A stretch of 51,771 nt of DNA from an uncultured Sphingomonadaceae bacterium (GCA_902806235.1 CADCVW010000095.1:1-51771); one strand, 5' to 3'. Counted from the stretch's first letter, positions 1 through 9,252 are shown. A program made the numbers and translations. Notes: generated by a model from the sequence alone, not told the origin.

Positions 1-1454
1 CCGGGCGCCGGCGCGGCGACTGGCGGCACCCTGCGCGGCGGCGCCATCGTCGGCACCGGGCGGCCAGCCCCTTCGTTTGGGCTCGCGGTCTGGCCGAGCA
101 GGACGCGCTGCAGGTCGTTCGCCGAACGGTAGCCGTCGGTCGGCAGCGCGATCTCGTTGGCCGAGACCGGCTTCACGAGATAGGGCGTGACGATGATCAC
201 CAGCTCCGTCTGCTGCTTGCGGAAGGCGGTGGAGCGGAACAGCGAACCAAGCACCGGTATCTTGCCGAGCCCCGGCGTGCGCTCGATGGTGTTGTTGTGG
301 ACGTTGCGCAGCAGTCCGCCAATCATGAAGCTCTGGCCGGAGCCGAGCTCTACGGTGGTCTCTGTGCGCCGCGTGGTGAGCGCGGGCACCGTAAACCCGC
401 CCACCGTCACCGCGCCTTCGCTGGTCAGTTCCGATACCTCGGGCCGAACCCGCATAGAGATGCGCCCGTCGGCGAGCACGGTGGGCGTGAAGGCTAGGCT
501 GACGCCGTACTGCTTGTACTCGATGGTGACCGCATTCAGCCCCTGACTAACGGGGATCGGAAACTCCCCGCCGGCCAGGAAGCTTGCGGTCTCGCCGGAT
601 AGCGCGGTGAGGTTCGGGTTAGCTAAGGTGGACACCAGGCCCTCATTCTCTGCCAGGTCGAGCGCGGACAAAATGTCCAAGCCGAACAAGCGGCCGGCCA
701 GGCCCAAGGTCGTGTTTTGCGCAGCGGTGGGCAGACTGGTGGTTCCGGCGGACGACTCTTTAGCCCCTGTAAAGAGGCCCCCGCCCGGCGCGTAGACCGT
801 TGCATTGCGCCCGCGACCGATGCCGAACTGGAAGCCGCCGGTGCTGTCGAAGGATTGCAGGTTCGTGTTGAAATTCTTGGTCAGCGTCCGGCTCACCTCC
901 GCGATACGCACCTGCAGGTTCACCTGCAGCGGCGTTGCGGTCTTCAGGCGGCTCACCACGCGCGTGCCCTCGCCGACGAACGATTGAGCGAGCGCGCTTG
1001 CTTCCTCCGCGTCGGCAGGCGAGGCCACCGTGCCGGTCAGCAGCACCAGCCCGTTCATGGGTGTGGCGGTGATCTGCGCGTCCGGCATGGCCGTGCGCAG
1101 CATCCCGCTCACCGAGTCGAGGTTAGTGCCGACGCGGACGTTCGCCGAAAAAACGGTCCGTCCCGCCTTGTCCGTGGCGTAGATGGTGGTCGCGCCCGCC
1201 GCCTTGCCGAACACGTACAGCTGGGTCGTCGACCGCACCTGCACGTCGGCGACCCCCGGATTAGCGATGAACAGGTCACTCATCGGCGCCGGCAGGCGGA
1301 CCAGGCGGCCCTCGCCAAGCGAGACGGTGAGATCGTCCTGCGGCCGGGGGGCCTGCTGCGCCGCGGCCGGAACCGCCGAAGGCAGGGCGGCCACCGCCGC
1401 GACCGCCAAGGCCGAGCACGCCATGCCGGCCAGCTTGTGCGAAAGGCTACGCAT
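1..1454 (-). CDS. cpaC: CpaC/RcpA-type secretin of the Tad pilus (3'-truncated by window edge)
   Basis: This is the outer-membrane secretin through which the Flp/Tad pilus is extruded. About 484 codons are present and the frame is still open at the left edge. The N terminus has a Sec signal (MRSLSHKLAGMACSALAVAA, then a PAAAQ-like cleavage region). Next come a short pilus-secretin N domain (VSLGEGRLVRLPAP) and a BON-like stretch (DAQITATPMNGLVLLTGTV, about residues 100-145). The secretin core follows, with LQVRIAEVSRTLTKNFN and the late GKIPVLGSLFRS and ELVIIVTPYLVKP motifs typical of type II/III secretins. The ATG lies 2 bases beyond the cpaB stop, so the two genes are probably co-transcribed and translationally coupled. 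The remainder of the Tad operon (cpaD, cpaE, cpaF, tadB, tadC) would be expected to the left. Confidence 0.93.
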   Translation of the reverse strand, partial: MRSLSHKLAGMACSALAVAAVAALPSAVPAAAQQAPRPQDDLTVSLGEGRLVRLPAPMSDLFIANPGVADVQVRSTTQLYVFGKAAGATTIYATDKAGRTVFSANVRVGTNLDSVSGMLRTAMPDAQITATPMNGLVLLTGTVASPADAEEASALAQSFVGEGTRVVSRLKTATPLQVNLQVRIAEVSRTLTKNFNTNLQSFDSTGGFQFGIGRGRNATVYAPGGGLFTGAKESSAGTTSLPTAAQNTTLGLAGRLFGLDILSALDLAENEGLVSTLANPNLTALSGETASFLAGGEFPIPVSQGLNAVTIEYKQYGVSLAFTPTVLADGRISMRVRPEVSELTSEGAVTVGGFTVPALTTRRTETTVELGSGQSFMIGGLLRNVHNNTIERTPGLGKIPVLGSLFRSTAFRKQQTELVIIVTPYLVKPVSANEIALPTDGYRSANDLQRVLLGQTASPNEGAGRPVPTMAPPRRVPPVAAPAP

Positions 1455-1456
1455 GA

Positions 1457-2545
1457 TCAGTTGCTCTCCACGGAGGTCACGGTGACGCTGTTGCCACGGG
1501 CCACGGTCACGGTCGGTCCGGCGGGGCGGCTCGGGCGCGGCTCGCCGGCCATCGCGGGTTGGCGCGCGCCGCCGAACATGGAGCCGAGCGCGCCGCCCAT
1601 CGACGTCATTGCTTGCTTGAAGTCGTCACCGCCGCTCTTCTGGGCCGTGACTTCGCGGGGGCGGGCCGGGACGGAGCTGCGCTGGTAGCGCGACACATCC
1701 GAGCCGACGGTGGTGGTCGAGCCGCGCTCCATCGGCCGGGCAGCGAGCGTCACGAGCATCTCGCGCTTGGCGGCCTGAAGATCCTTGCCGGCCGGCACGT
1801 CGATCGCGCCCGAGGCGATCGCGCGCTCGAGTTCCGCGCCGTTATCGGCGAGCGAGCGGAGCGACAGGGAGATGGCCCCGATCGTCTGCGCCACCGCGAT
1901 CTTTTCAGCGATGGTGGGCGTCGCTTCCAGCGTCACGGTGGTGGACACGGTCACCACGCGCTTGCCGTCCACGTCCTCCGGCGCCGAGCGCTGGTCAGTG
2001 GCGAGCACGCGCATGTTGCGCAGGATGGTCTCCGATGCCTTCAAGGGCGGCCCGTCGCCGCCGCCTTTGACCTCCTGCGTCAGGAGCACGTCCACCCGGT
2101 CGCCGGGGAAGACGAAGCCCGCGACGCCGCTGGTGGCGGACACGGACACGGTGACGGCGCGCATTCCAGGCGCGAGCGCCGCGGCGAGGAAGCCCCGTTC
2201 GCCCGGCTTGACCAGCGACCCTTGGGTGACTGGCTGGCCGGCGGTGATCGGGTTGCGGACCACGGTGCCGAGCAGCTTGCTCGGGTCCGATCCGGGAGCG
2301 CCACGGGTGAAATAGGCTTGGCCCACCAGTTCCTTGGGCCAAGGCTGGAAGCGGAGCGACTCGGCGTCGATGATGGTGCCCACGGGGAGCGCTCGCGTCG
2401 CCACCAGGATTTCCGGACCGAGTGGCACGGGCGCCGCCTCCGCCTTCGCCGCGCCGGCGCCGGTGAACATGTTCTTGGCCACGACGGCGGTAACCGCCGC
2501 GATTACCAGCGCACCGATCAGCAGTGCGAGCTTCCTGACGTCCAT
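1457..2545 (-). CDS. cpaB: Flp pilus assembly protein CpaB
   Basis: CpaB/RcpC is a periplasmic, inner-membrane-anchored partner of the CpaC secretin. The 362-residue protein starts with a membrane anchor (LALLIGALVIAAVTAVVA, about residues 6-23). It then has an SAF-type domain (EILVATRALPVGTIIDAESL, about residues 45-65) and the RcpC-like region with VTVSVSATSGVAGFVFPGDR and VDVLLTQEV, a hallmark stretch of CpaB. Length and order match the family. The C terminus is low-complexity and rich in Gly, Pro and Arg. The gene sits between cpaA (27-base gap) and cpaC (2-base gap), the usual Tad order. Confidence 0.95.
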   Translation of the reverse strand: MDVRKLALLIGALVIAAVTAVVAKNMFTGAGAAKAEAAPVPLGPEILVATRALPVGTIIDAESLRFQPWPKELVGQAYFTRGAPGSDPSKLLGTVVRNPITAGQPVTQGSLVKPGERGFLAAALAPGMRAVTVSVSATSGVAGFVFPGDRVDVLLTQEVKGGGDGPPLKASETILRNMRVLATDQRSAPEDVDGKRVVTVSTTVTLEATPTIAEKIAVAQTIGAISLSLRSLADNGAELERAIASGAIDVPAGKDLQAAKREMLVTLAARPMERGSTTTVGSDVSRYQRSSVPARPREVTAQKSGGDDFKQAMTSMGGALGSMFGGARQPAMAGEPRPSRPAGPTVTVARGNSVTVTSVESN

Positions 2546-2572
2546 GACGATTCTCGCCTCCCTCGGGGCAGT

Positions 2573-3058
2573 TCAGATCGCGCCGAGCAATGGGTGGAAA
2601 AGGTAAAGATAGCGTTCGCCAAGCAGCCACAGCCCGGCGAAAGCGATCGCCGCGCCGTAGGGTACCGCGGGTCGCGCGCCCCGGTTGCGGGCCAGGCTCA
2701 GCACGACCATCGCCACGGTGAGTACGCCGCCCGCGACCGACATGATCGCGAGCAGCTTGACGTTCTCCAAGGGCGCGAAGGCGAGGCTGGTCGCCGCAAT
2801 CATCTTGACGTCCCCGCCGCCCATTTGCCCGAGTTCAAACAAGGCTGCGCAGAAACAAAACAATATCAGCGCCACGCCGACTTGCATGAGCGCCCCAAAC
2901 AAGGACGGCTCGCCGCCCGTTAGCCAGAGCCCCGCGCCGGCCGCCGCGATCAGCAGGTTCAGCCGGTTGGGGATGATCCGGCGGCGCAGGTCGCCCGCCA
3001 GCGCCGCCAGCAGCAGGCCGGCGAAGAGCGCGGCGACGAAGGGGGCGGGTCCGGGCAT
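2573..3058 (-). CDS. cpaA: Tad prepilin peptidase CpaA (A24 family)
   Basis: This is an aspartic prepilin peptidase that trims Flp prepilins at the inner membrane. The 161-residue protein is almost wholly hydrophobic, with several predicted transmembrane helices. It has one catalytic Asp early (LAALAGDLRRRIIPNRLN, about residue 23) and the second in the GGGDVKMIAA motif, the GxGD signature. It has the short CpaA length and lacks the methylase half found in PilD. It opens the minus-strand cpaABC run. Only 47 bases separate it from the divergent oxidoreductase gene at 3106. No flp pilin gene is visible on this side, so the pilin must be encoded elsewhere. Confidence 0.92.
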   Translation of the reverse strand: MPGPAPFVAALFAGLLLAALAGDLRRRIIPNRLNLLIAAAGAGLWLTGGEPSLFGALMQVGVALILFCFCAALFELGQMGGGDVKMIAATSLAFAPLENVKLLAIMSVAGGVLTVAMVVLSLARNRGARPAVPYGAAIAFAGLWLLGERYLYLFHPLLGAI

Positions 3059-3105
3059 AGCCCCGGGTCTAGACGTGCCGCCTTGCTAAACCGTAACCGC
3101 CCCGG

Positions 3106-4221
3106 ATGAGCGCCGCTCCCGCCACGCCGCCGCCGCTGCCCGCCACGGTCGACGTACTGATCGTCGGCGCCGGCATGGCAGGCGCGTCGCTCGCCGCCGC
3201 GGTCGCGCCCCGCGCTTCCGTGCTCCTCGTCGAGGCGGAGGACCGGCCCGCCTTTCACGCCACCGGCCGCTCCGCCGCTTTCTGGACCGAAACCTACGGC
3301 GGCCCCGCGATCCAGCCGCTGACCAGCGCCTCCGGCCCCGCGCTCAGCGAACTGGGCGTGCTGTCCCCTCGCGGCGCCTTGACGATCGCGCGGGCGGCGG
3401 ACGTCGCGTCGCTCGATGCCTTCGCCGCCAAGTTCGCGCGCAGCGGAATCGACCTGCGCCGGGCGGACCGGGGGTCGCTCGCCGCGCTCGTGCCCGGCCT
3501 TCGACCCGAGTGGATGGCGGGTATCCAAGAGCCGAGCTGCGCCGACATCGACGTCGCCGCGCTGCACGCGCGCGACCTCGCGGACGCCCGCCGCGCCGGC
3601 GCAGCGCTCCGCACCGGCTTCCCAGTCGAGCGCGTCTCGCGCGAAGGCGGCCGGTGGCGCCTGGAGGGGTCTGGCGGCGCGGTGCGCGCGGCGGTGCTGG
3701 CGAACGCGGCCGGGGCTTGGGCCGATCCGCTCGCGGTGCTCGCCGGCGTGCTCCCGGCCGGCGTTCGCCCGCTACGCCGCACGGTGGTCCAGCTCCGCGT
3801 CGCGCCGGCCGCACCCGTCGACCTGCCGCTCGTGCTCGACGTCGCCGGCGGCTTCTACTTCAAACCGAGCGGGGCGGGGCGGGTGTGGCTGAGTCCCAAC
3901 GACGAAACGCCGGCGTACCCAGGCGACGCCGCGGCCGAGGAGCTCGATGTGGCGCTCGCCGTCGACCGTTTCGGGCGGGCAGTCGACTGGCGCGTGGAGG
4001 CAGTCGAGCGCCGTTGGGCCGGCCTACGATCATTCGCGCCCGACCGATTGCCCGTATACGGCTTCGACCCGGCCGTCCCCAGCTTCTTCTGGTGCGCGGG
4101 GCAGGGCGGCTTTGGCATCCAGACCGCTCCCGCCGCCGCCGCGCTCGCCGCCGTCCTGCTGCTCGGCGAAGGTGAGCCGCCCGTTGACCCCGCGCCCTAC
4201 CTCGTCGATCGGCTGCGCTGA
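3106..4221 (+). CDS. FAD-dependent D-amino-acid dehydrogenase-like oxidoreductase (DauA-like)
   Basis: This is a 371-residue flavoprotein of the DAO family. The N-terminal Rossmann fingerprint is VDVLIVGAGMAGASLAAAV (about residues 14-32), followed by an acidic strand end (LLVEAED). HATGRSAAFWTETYG and the late GLRSFAPDRLPVYG and GQGGFGIQTAPAAA motifs resemble, from memory, Pseudomonas D-arginine dehydrogenase (DauA) more than glycine oxidase. If so, it would oxidise a D-amino acid to the 2-oxo acid and pass electrons to a quinone. The substrate is inference. It is a single gene with no obvious pathway partners, divergent from cpaA. Confidence 0.8.
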   Translation: MSAAPATPPPLPATVDVLIVGAGMAGASLAAAVAPRASVLLVEAEDRPAFHATGRSAAFWTETYGGPAIQPLTSASGPALSELGVLSPRGALTIARAADVASLDAFAAKFARSGIDLRRADRGSLAALVPGLRPEWMAGIQEPSCADIDVAALHARDLADARRAGAALRTGFPVERVSREGGRWRLEGSGGAVRAAVLANAAGAWADPLAVLAGVLPAGVRPLRRTVVQLRVAPAAPVDLPLVLDVAGGFYFKPSGAGRVWLSPNDETPAYPGDAAAEELDVALAVDRFGRAVDWRVEAVERRWAGLRSFAPDRLPVYGFDPAVPSFFWCAGQGGFGIQTAPAAAALAAVLLLGEGEPPVDPAPYLVDRLR

Positions 4222-4379
4222 GAGAGCGCTGTCCTACAGCCCCGCCCGGCCGGCATGAGGGCGCGAACGGCCCGACTCGGACCGCCGTCTTTGATCCGTC
4301 CAACCCGAACCGCGCGCGCGACGACGGCGAGGAGGGGCCACCCTACCCTACATAGCGTCAACTTCGTAAACTTTGGGCC

Positions 4380-4820
4380 TCAGCGCCGCCACACCGCGTC
4401 CGCCGCCGCGCTCGCGAGCTTGTCGACTCGCTCGTTCTCCGCGTGGCCTGCGTGTCCTTTCACCCAGCGCCAATCGACGTTATGCGGCGCCGCCGCGGCT
4501 TCCAGCGCCTGCCAAAGCCCGGCGTTCTTGACCGGCTTCTTGTCCGCCGTGCGCCAGCCGTTGCGCTTCCAGCCGTGGATCCACTTGGTCACGCCGTCGC
4601 GGACGTAGTTGCTGTCGGTGGTTAGCACTACCGTGCACGGCCGGGTGAGCGCGCGCAGCGCTTCGATCGCCGCCTGCAGCTCCATCCGATTGTTGGTAGT
4701 CGCCGCCTCGCCGCCCGACAGCTCGCGCTCCGTCTCGCCGTAGCGGATCAGCGCGCCCCAACCGCCCGGTCCCGGGTTCCCCTTGCACGCGCCGTCCGTC
4801 CAGATCTGCACTTCGCTCAT
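4380..4820 (-). CDS. rnhA: Ribonuclease HI
   Basis: RNase HI cuts the RNA strand of RNA-DNA hybrids, for example R-loops and lagging-strand primers. The 146-residue protein has all four DEDD metal ligands in the right order: Asp in [18 protein letters not shown], Glu in [13 protein letters not shown], Asp in [12 protein letters not shown], and the late Asp in ENERVDKLA. The [13 protein letters not shown] basic protrusion is present. The start is fixed by an ATGA overlap with the thrB stop (4817-4820), so the two are translated as a coupled pair. The 158 bases between this gene and 4221 hold nothing I can identify. Confidence 0.97.
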   Translation of the reverse strand: MSEVQIWTDGACKGNPGPGGWGALIRYGETERELSGGEAATTNNRMELQAAIEALRALTRPCTVVLTTDSNYVRDGVTKWIHGWKRNGWRTADKKPVKNAGLWQALEAAAAPHNVDWRWVKGHAGHAENERVDKLASAAADAVWRR

Positions 4821-5764
4821 GCCGCGATCCATTGTTCGTTCGCGGCGTAGAAGTCGAGCCGGCGCAGGTAGGCGAGGGGGTCCTTGCGCGTCACCAGCGC
4901 GTCCGCCGGCGTGTGCAGCCAGTCCCACGCGCGGGTCAGCAGGAAGCGGAGGCAAGCGCCCCGCGCGAGCAGGGGCAGGGCGGCGCGCTCGGCGATCGCG
5001 AGCGCGCCGTAGCCGTCGAGCAGCGCCGCCGAGACCGCCGGGTCGAAGCCGCGCCCGTCCAGGGCGAAGCACCAAGCCGCGTGGCTTACCACGAGATCAT
5101 AGGCGAACACCTCCGTGCAGGCGAAGTAGAAGTCGATTACGCCGGTGACGGTATCGCCTAACATCAGCACGTTGTCCGGGAACAGGTCGGCGTGGATCAC
5201 CCCGCGCGGCAGCTCGGCGGGCCAGCGCGCGAGCAGGAACGCCACTTCCTCGTCCACCTGCGCCCGCAGGCCGGGAGCGATCTCGTCCAGCCGCTCGCCG
5301 CAGCGCGCGGCGAGCGCCGCCCAGCCGGGCGGGCCCAAGTCGTTCGCCCGTTCGCCCGGGAAACCGGCGGCCTCTCTCCGCAGCGCGGCGAGCGTCGCCC
5401 CGGCCGCCTGCGCCTGCGCGGGCGTCGGCTTGGTCGGCGACACGCCGGGCAGGAAGGGGAACAGGCACCCCAGACGCCCCGCCACCCGTTGCACTTGCCG
5501 ACCTCCCCGGTCGCGTAAGCCGCGCGCGACGGGCAGCCCGCGGTCGGCGAGGTGATCGAGGAGCTGGAGGAAGAAGGGCAGGTCCGCCTCGTCCACCCGC
5601 CGCTCATACAGCGTCAGCACGAAGCGCGCCCGATCGGTCTCGACGAGGAAGTTGCTGTTCTCGACGCCCTCTGCGATCCCCTTGGCCGACCGCAACTCGC
5701 CCAAGTTGTAGCGGGCGAGCAGCGCCGCGAACTCCTCTGCGCTGACCGGGGTGTAGACCGCCAC
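4817..5764 (-). CDS. thrB: Homoserine kinase (ThrB, aminoglycoside-phosphotransferase fold)
   Basis: This enzyme phosphorylates homoserine in threonine synthesis. It is the APH-fold version common in alphaproteobacteria, not the GHMP version of E. coli. The 315-residue protein has the N-terminal [20 protein letters not shown], the nucleotide-binding [11 protein letters not shown] segment, the catalytic loop [12 protein letters not shown] (HxDxxxxN) and the metal-binding [11 protein letters not shown]. It lies 12 bases after ispH and overlaps rnhA by 4 bases, giving an ispH-thrB-rnhA operon. The segment around [15 protein letters not shown] is unusually Arg/Gly-rich for the family, but the reading frame is intact on both sides. 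Confidence 0.94.
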   Translation of the reverse strand: MAVYTPVSAEEFAALLARYNLGELRSAKGIAEGVENSNFLVETDRARFVLTLYERRVDEADLPFFLQLLDHLADRGLPVARGLRDRGGRQVQRVAGRLGCLFPFLPGVSPTKPTPAQAQAAGATLAALRREAAGFPGERANDLGPPGWAALAARCGERLDEIAPGLRAQVDEEVAFLLARWPAELPRGVIHADLFPDNVLMLGDTVTGVIDFYFACTEVFAYDLVVSHAAWCFALDGRGFDPAVSAALLDGYGALAIAERAALPLLARGACLRFLLTRAWDWLHTPADALVTRKDPLAYLRRLDFYAANEQWIAA

Positions 5765-5776
5765 CGCCGCAGCGGC

Positions 5777-6727
5777 TCAGGCCGCCTGCAGCCCGCGCGG
5801 CAGTTTGAAGGTGATCGTCTCGTCGACGCCCGCCACCGGCGTTTCGACCGTGTCGAAGCGTTCGGCGAGCCACGCCACCGCCTCGCGCACCAGGATCTCC
5901 GGCGCGGACGCGCCCGCCGTGATGCCGAGCGTCCGCACGCCCCGGAGGAAGTCAGGGTCGATGTCGCGCGCGCGCTGGATCAGCCGGGCGGGCACGCCGA
6001 CGCGCTCCGCCACCTCCACCAGCCGCAGCGAGTTGGACGAGTTGGGCGCGCCGATCACCAGCATTGCGTCGCAGCGCGGGGCGATGGCCTTGACCGCATT
6101 CTGCCGGTTGGAGGTCGCGTAGCAGATGTCCTCGCCGCGCGGGGCCTGAATATTGGGGAAACGGGCGCGGAGCGCGCGGACGAGTTCCGCAGTGTCGTCC
6201 ACCGACAGCGTCGTCTGCGTGAGAAAGGCGAGCTGCGCGCCGGGCGGCGGGACGACGGCGGCGACGTCGTCCAGCGTTTCCACCAGCGTCATGACGCCGG
6301 GCGGCACCTGGCCCAGCGTGCCGAGCACCTCCGGGTGGCCTTCGTGGCCGATAAATAAGATATGGTAGCCGCACTCCACCAGCCGCTCGGCCTGGCGGTG
6401 GACCTTGGAGACGAGCGGGCAGGTCGCGTCGACGTAGGTCAGCCCGCGCTCCTCCGCCTTGCGCGGGACCGCCTTGGGCACGCCATGGGCGGAGAACACT
6501 ACGGGCGCGTCGTCCGGCACCTCGTCGAGCTCCTCGACGAAGATCGCGCCGCGCTCGCGGAGCGCGTCGACTACGTACTTGTTGTGGACGATCTCGTGGC
6601 GGACGTAGACGGGCGCGCCGAAGCGCTCGATGGCGAGCTCGACGATGCGGATCGCGCGGTCCACCCCCGCGCAGAAGCCGCGCGGTTCGGCGATCAGGAG
6701 TTCGAGCGGCGGCTTCATGGTCGACAT
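5777..6727 (-). CDS. ispH: 4-hydroxy-3-methylbut-2-enyl diphosphate reductase
   Basis: IspH is the last enzyme of the MEP isoprenoid route. It reduces HMBPP to IPP and DMAPP with a 4Fe-4S cluster. The three cluster cysteines are visible in [25 protein letters not shown] and [15 protein letters not shown]. The histidine and Glu/Thr substrate motifs ([31 protein letters not shown]) are also present. The length of 316 residues is normal. The ATG at 6727 gives MSTMKPPL; an ATG nine bases further in (MKPPLELL) is an alternative. It heads the ispH-thrB-rnhA run. Another MEP-pathway gene, ispE, is at 30.3 kb. Confidence 0.97.
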   Translation of the reverse strand: MSTMKPPLELLIAEPRGFCAGVDRAIRIVELAIERFGAPVYVRHEIVHNKYVVDALRERGAIFVEELDEVPDDAPVVFSAHGVPKAVPRKAEERGLTYVDATCPLVSKVHRQAERLVECGYHILFIGHEGHPEVLGTLGQVPPGVMTLVETLDDVAAVVPPPGAQLAFLTQTTLSVDDTAELVRALRARFPNIQAPRGEDICYATSNRQNAVKAIAPRCDAMLVIGAPNSSNSLRLVEVAERVGVPARLIQRARDIDPDFLRGVRTLGITAGASAPEILVREAVAWLAERFDTVETPVAGVDETITFKLPRGLQAA

Positions 6728-6805
6728 ATGGGGCGGATACCGGATTGCTCACAGGGGCGGAAGCCACCTAAGGGATGCCGGACCTCTCACGAAACGGGCT
6801 CGCCT

Positions 6806-7441
6806 GTGACCAAGCGCTCCTCCGCCCTCCTTCTCGGCCTCGCCCTCGCCGGCTGCTCCACCGACGGGCAGATCGACGAGACCGGCGGCATCCAGATCAC
6901 CCGCTCCATCTGCCCAGCGGTCGCCATCCCGGCGGGCACCGGCGACGTTACGCTGTTCGACCCGCCGGTGAGCCGCGACGCGCGGGCGATTGACGTGGTG
7001 GCCAACATCACTAACGTCCGCTCCGTCTGCCAAGACGCAGGCGCGCAGCTGGTGGTCACTACCACCTTCGACGTCTTCGCCCGCCGCCGCGACCCAAGCG
7101 CCGCGCGCGACGTGGTGCTCCCCTATTTCGGGACCATGGTTCAGGGCGGCAGCGCGATCCAGAGCAAGCGGGTGCGCGCCGTGCGGCTGAGCTTCCCCGC
7201 CGGCCAAGCGCGCGCGACGACCCGCGGGCAGGTAGTCGCCCAACTGAACCGCTCGGCTACCGCGTTACCCGCCGAAGTGCGCGAGCGGCTCACCCGCCGC
7301 CGCAAGCCCGGCGATGCCGACGCCGCGATCGACCCGCTGACCGATCCCGCGGTGCGCGCGGCCGTGCAGCGCGCGACTTTCGAATTCCTGGTCGGCTTCC
7401 AGCTCACCCCCGAACAGCTGTCCTACAACGCCACGCGCTGA
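6806..7441 (+). CDS. Putative secreted lipoprotein of unknown function
   Basis: This is a 211-residue protein starting at GTG. It has a short lipoprotein signal: a basic start (TKRSSALLLGLALAGCS) with a lipobox L-A-G-C, so Cys about residue 18 would be lipidated. The rest is soluble. It contains ITRSICPAVAIPAGTGDVTLF and a middle part with a beta-sandwich look (VVTTTFDVFARR, VRAVRLSFPAG). I recognise the general type as a hypothetical protein found in sphingomonads but cannot name a function. It diverges from ispH and ends 75 bases before the glycine riboswitch. Confidence 0.72.
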   Translation: MTKRSSALLLGLALAGCSTDGQIDETGGIQITRSICPAVAIPAGTGDVTLFDPPVSRDARAIDVVANITNVRSVCQDAGAQLVVTTTFDVFARRRDPSAARDVVLPYFGTMVQGGSAIQSKRVRAVRLSFPAGQARATTRGQVVAQLNRSATALPAEVRERLTRRRKPGDADAAIDPLTDPAVRAAVQRATFEFLVGFQLTPEQLSYNATR

Positions 7442-7515
7442 TCGGCCGGTTGACTCGGACGGCTGCTCGCCGCAGAGCGCGCGGGCCTTCCCGGCGTTCG
7501 CGCGTCGGGGCGGCC

Positions 7516-7705
7516 GCGCGGGAGAGCGCGGGCTAACGTCCGCCGCCGAAGGAGCAACCGCCCCCGGAATCTCTCAGGCACCCGAACCGCGCGGGCGCAG
7601 GCGTCTGGAAAGCGGGCGGTCCCTTCGTCGGGAGCGCCCCACCGAAGGGGTAAGCGTGACTCGTTCGCGCGAAAGCTCTCAGGTTTCGCGACAGAAGGGG
7701 GCGAG
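7516..7705 (+). promoter_or_regulatory. Tandem glycine riboswitch (two aptamers)
   Basis: The 5' leader of the gcv operon contains two glycine aptamers. Aptamer 1 (about 7516-7613) has GGAGAG, the conserved CGCCGAAGGAGCAA core and GGAATCTCTCAGGCA, then a CTGGAAAG closing arm. Aptamer 2 (about 7626-7703) has GGGAGCG, CACCGAAGGGGTAAG, GAAAGCTCTCAGG and ACAGAAGGGGG. The order, the short linker and the position upstream of gcvT match the known cooperative glycine riboswitch, which usually turns on the cleavage system when glycine is plentiful. Confidence 0.95.
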
Positions 7706-7710
7706 AGGAT

Positions 7711-7745
7711 AGGGCGCCATAGCGCTTCGTCCGCTCGCGCGCCCT
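7711..7745 (+). promoter_or_regulatory. Candidate expression-platform hairpin of the glycine riboswitch
   Basis: AGGGCGC (7711-7717) can pair with GCGCCCT (7739-7745) just after aptamer 2 and before the GGAG and the TTG start of gcvT. No U-tract follows. If it acts, control of translation start or folding is more likely than intrinsic termination. This is inferred from position and pairing only. Confidence 0.45.
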
Positions 7746-7761
7746 CTGCCGGAGTGAAGCC

Positions 7762-8865
7762 TTGAGCCTCGAAGTAACGCCCCGAACTTTGCCCCTCGAC
7801 GGCTGGCACCGCGCGCGCGGCGCGCGCATGGTCCCGTTCGCGGGCTATTCCATGCCCATCCAGTACGAAGGCATTATCACCGAGCACCGTTGGACCCGCG
7901 AGCGGGCGGGCCTCTTCGACGTCAGCCACATGGGCCAGCTCGCCATCGCCGGGTCCGGCCTCGACAACGCGCTTGAGCGCGTGCTTCCCGGCGACATCAA
8001 GGGGCTGAAGGACGGCCGGCTGCGCTATTCGCTGCTGCTCGACGCGGGCGGCGGCATCGTCGACGACTTGATGGTCACTCGGCGCGGCGACGGTTTCTAC
8101 CTTGTCGTCAACGGCGCGACAAAGGCCGCTGACATCGAGCATTTAGAGGAGGAGCTGCCGCGCGGCGCGGTGGTCGACCATATGCGCGAGCAGGCGCTGC
8201 TTGCTCTGCAGGGGCCCGCCGCCGCCGCAGTGCTCGCCCGCCAGGCGCCGGGCGTCGACGCGCTGATCTTCATGCAGGGTGGCGCGTTTCGGCTCGGCGA
8301 CGTCCCCGCCTGGATCAGCCGTTCCGGCTACACCGGCGAGGACGGCTTCGAGATCTCGATCGACGTGCGCCACGCGGAGGTGGTCGCTTCGCTCCTCGCC
8401 GACGAGCCGGAGGTGCGGCCGATCGGTCTGGGCGCGCGCGACTCGCTGCGGCTGGAAGCGGGGCTGCTGCTCTACGGCCACGACATTACGCGGGAAACGA
8501 CGCCCGTTATGGCGGGCCTGACCTTCGCCATCGGCAAGCGCCGCAGAGCCGAGGGCGGGTTCCTCGGCCACGAGCGCGTGCTCGGGGAACTGCAGCAGGG
8601 CCCTGTGGCGCGCCGCGTCGGCCTGCGCGTCGAGGGCCGCCAGCCGGTGCGCGACGGCGCCGCGGTGGTCGACGACGAAGGTACAGAGGTCGGCAGCGTC
8701 ACCAGTGGCGGCTTCTCGCCGACGCTCGAGACGCCGATCGCGATGGCCTATGTGCCGGCGCACCTTTCGACGCCGGGAACGCCGGTCAAGCTCGCCTCGC
8801 GCGGCAAAGTGTACGCCGCGACCGTCGCGCCCATGCCTTTCGTTCCAACCCGCTACAAACGCTGA
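7762..8865 (+). CDS. gcvT: Glycine cleavage system T protein (aminomethyltransferase)
   Basis: The T protein transfers the aminomethyl carbon from the lipoyl arm of GcvH to tetrahydrofolate and releases ammonia. The 367-residue protein has the family landmarks MVPFAGYSMPIQYEGIITEH, GLFDVSHMGQL, SRSGYTGEDGFEI, LRLEAGLLLYGHDI, and the C-terminal barrel ending in MPFVPTRYKR. The start appears to be TTG, giving MSLEVTPRTLPLDGWH, with GGAG about 8 bases upstream. It is first in the riboswitch-led operon gcvT-gcvH-gcvPA-gcvPB, 15 bases before gcvH. Confidence 0.96.
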   Translation: MSLEVTPRTLPLDGWHRARGARMVPFAGYSMPIQYEGIITEHRWTRERAGLFDVSHMGQLAIAGSGLDNALERVLPGDIKGLKDGRLRYSLLLDAGGGIVDDLMVTRRGDGFYLVVNGATKAADIEHLEEELPRGAVVDHMREQALLALQGPAAAAVLARQAPGVDALIFMQGGAFRLGDVPAWISRSGYTGEDGFEISIDVRHAEVVASLLADEPEVRPIGLGARDSLRLEAGLLLYGHDITRETTPVMAGLTFAIGKRRRAEGGFLGHERVLGELQQGPVARRVGLRVEGRQPVRDGAAVVDDEGTEVGSVTSGGFSPTLETPIAMAYVPAHLSTPGTPVKLASRGKVYAATVAPMPFVPTRYKR

Positions 8866-8880
8866 GGAGGTCCCGCAGCC

Positions 8881-9252
8881 ATGCCCCGCTACTTCACCCG
8901 CGAACATGAGTGGATCGAGGTCGATGGTTCGACCGGCACCGTCGGCATCACTGACTACGCCCAGGCGCAGCTCGGCGACATTGTCTTCGTCGAAGCGCCG
9001 CCGGCCGGCACGCGGGTCGACCAGAGCAAAGAGGCCGCCGTGGTCGAGTCGGTGAAGGCCGCGTCTGACGTCTACGCCCCCGCATCTGGCGAGGTAACCG
9101 AAGCCAACGCGGCGCTCGAAGCCGAGCCGGCGCTGGCGAACAGCGCGCCGGAAACCGACGGCTGGTTTTTCCGCCTCACGCTGTCCGACCCGTCCGAGCT
9201 GGAAAAGCTGATGGACGAGGACGCCTACAAGAGTTTCTGCGCGAGCCTTTGA
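8881..9252 (+). CDS. gcvH: Glycine cleavage system H protein
   Basis: GcvH is the lipoyl carrier that shuttles the aminomethyl group between the P, T and L proteins. The 123-residue protein has the whole lipoyl fold: [12 protein letters not shown] at the start, [20 protein letters not shown], and the lipoylation site Lys in [15 protein letters not shown] strong GAGGAGG lies directly after the gcvT stop, at good spacing from this ATG. It is the second gene of the gcv operon. Confidence 0.97.
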   Translation: MPRYFTREHEWIEVDGSTGTVGITDYAQAQLGDIVFVEAPPAGTRVDQSKEAAVVESVKAASDVYAPASGEVTEANAALEAEPALANSAPETDGWFFRLTLSDPSELEKLMDEDAYKSFCASL

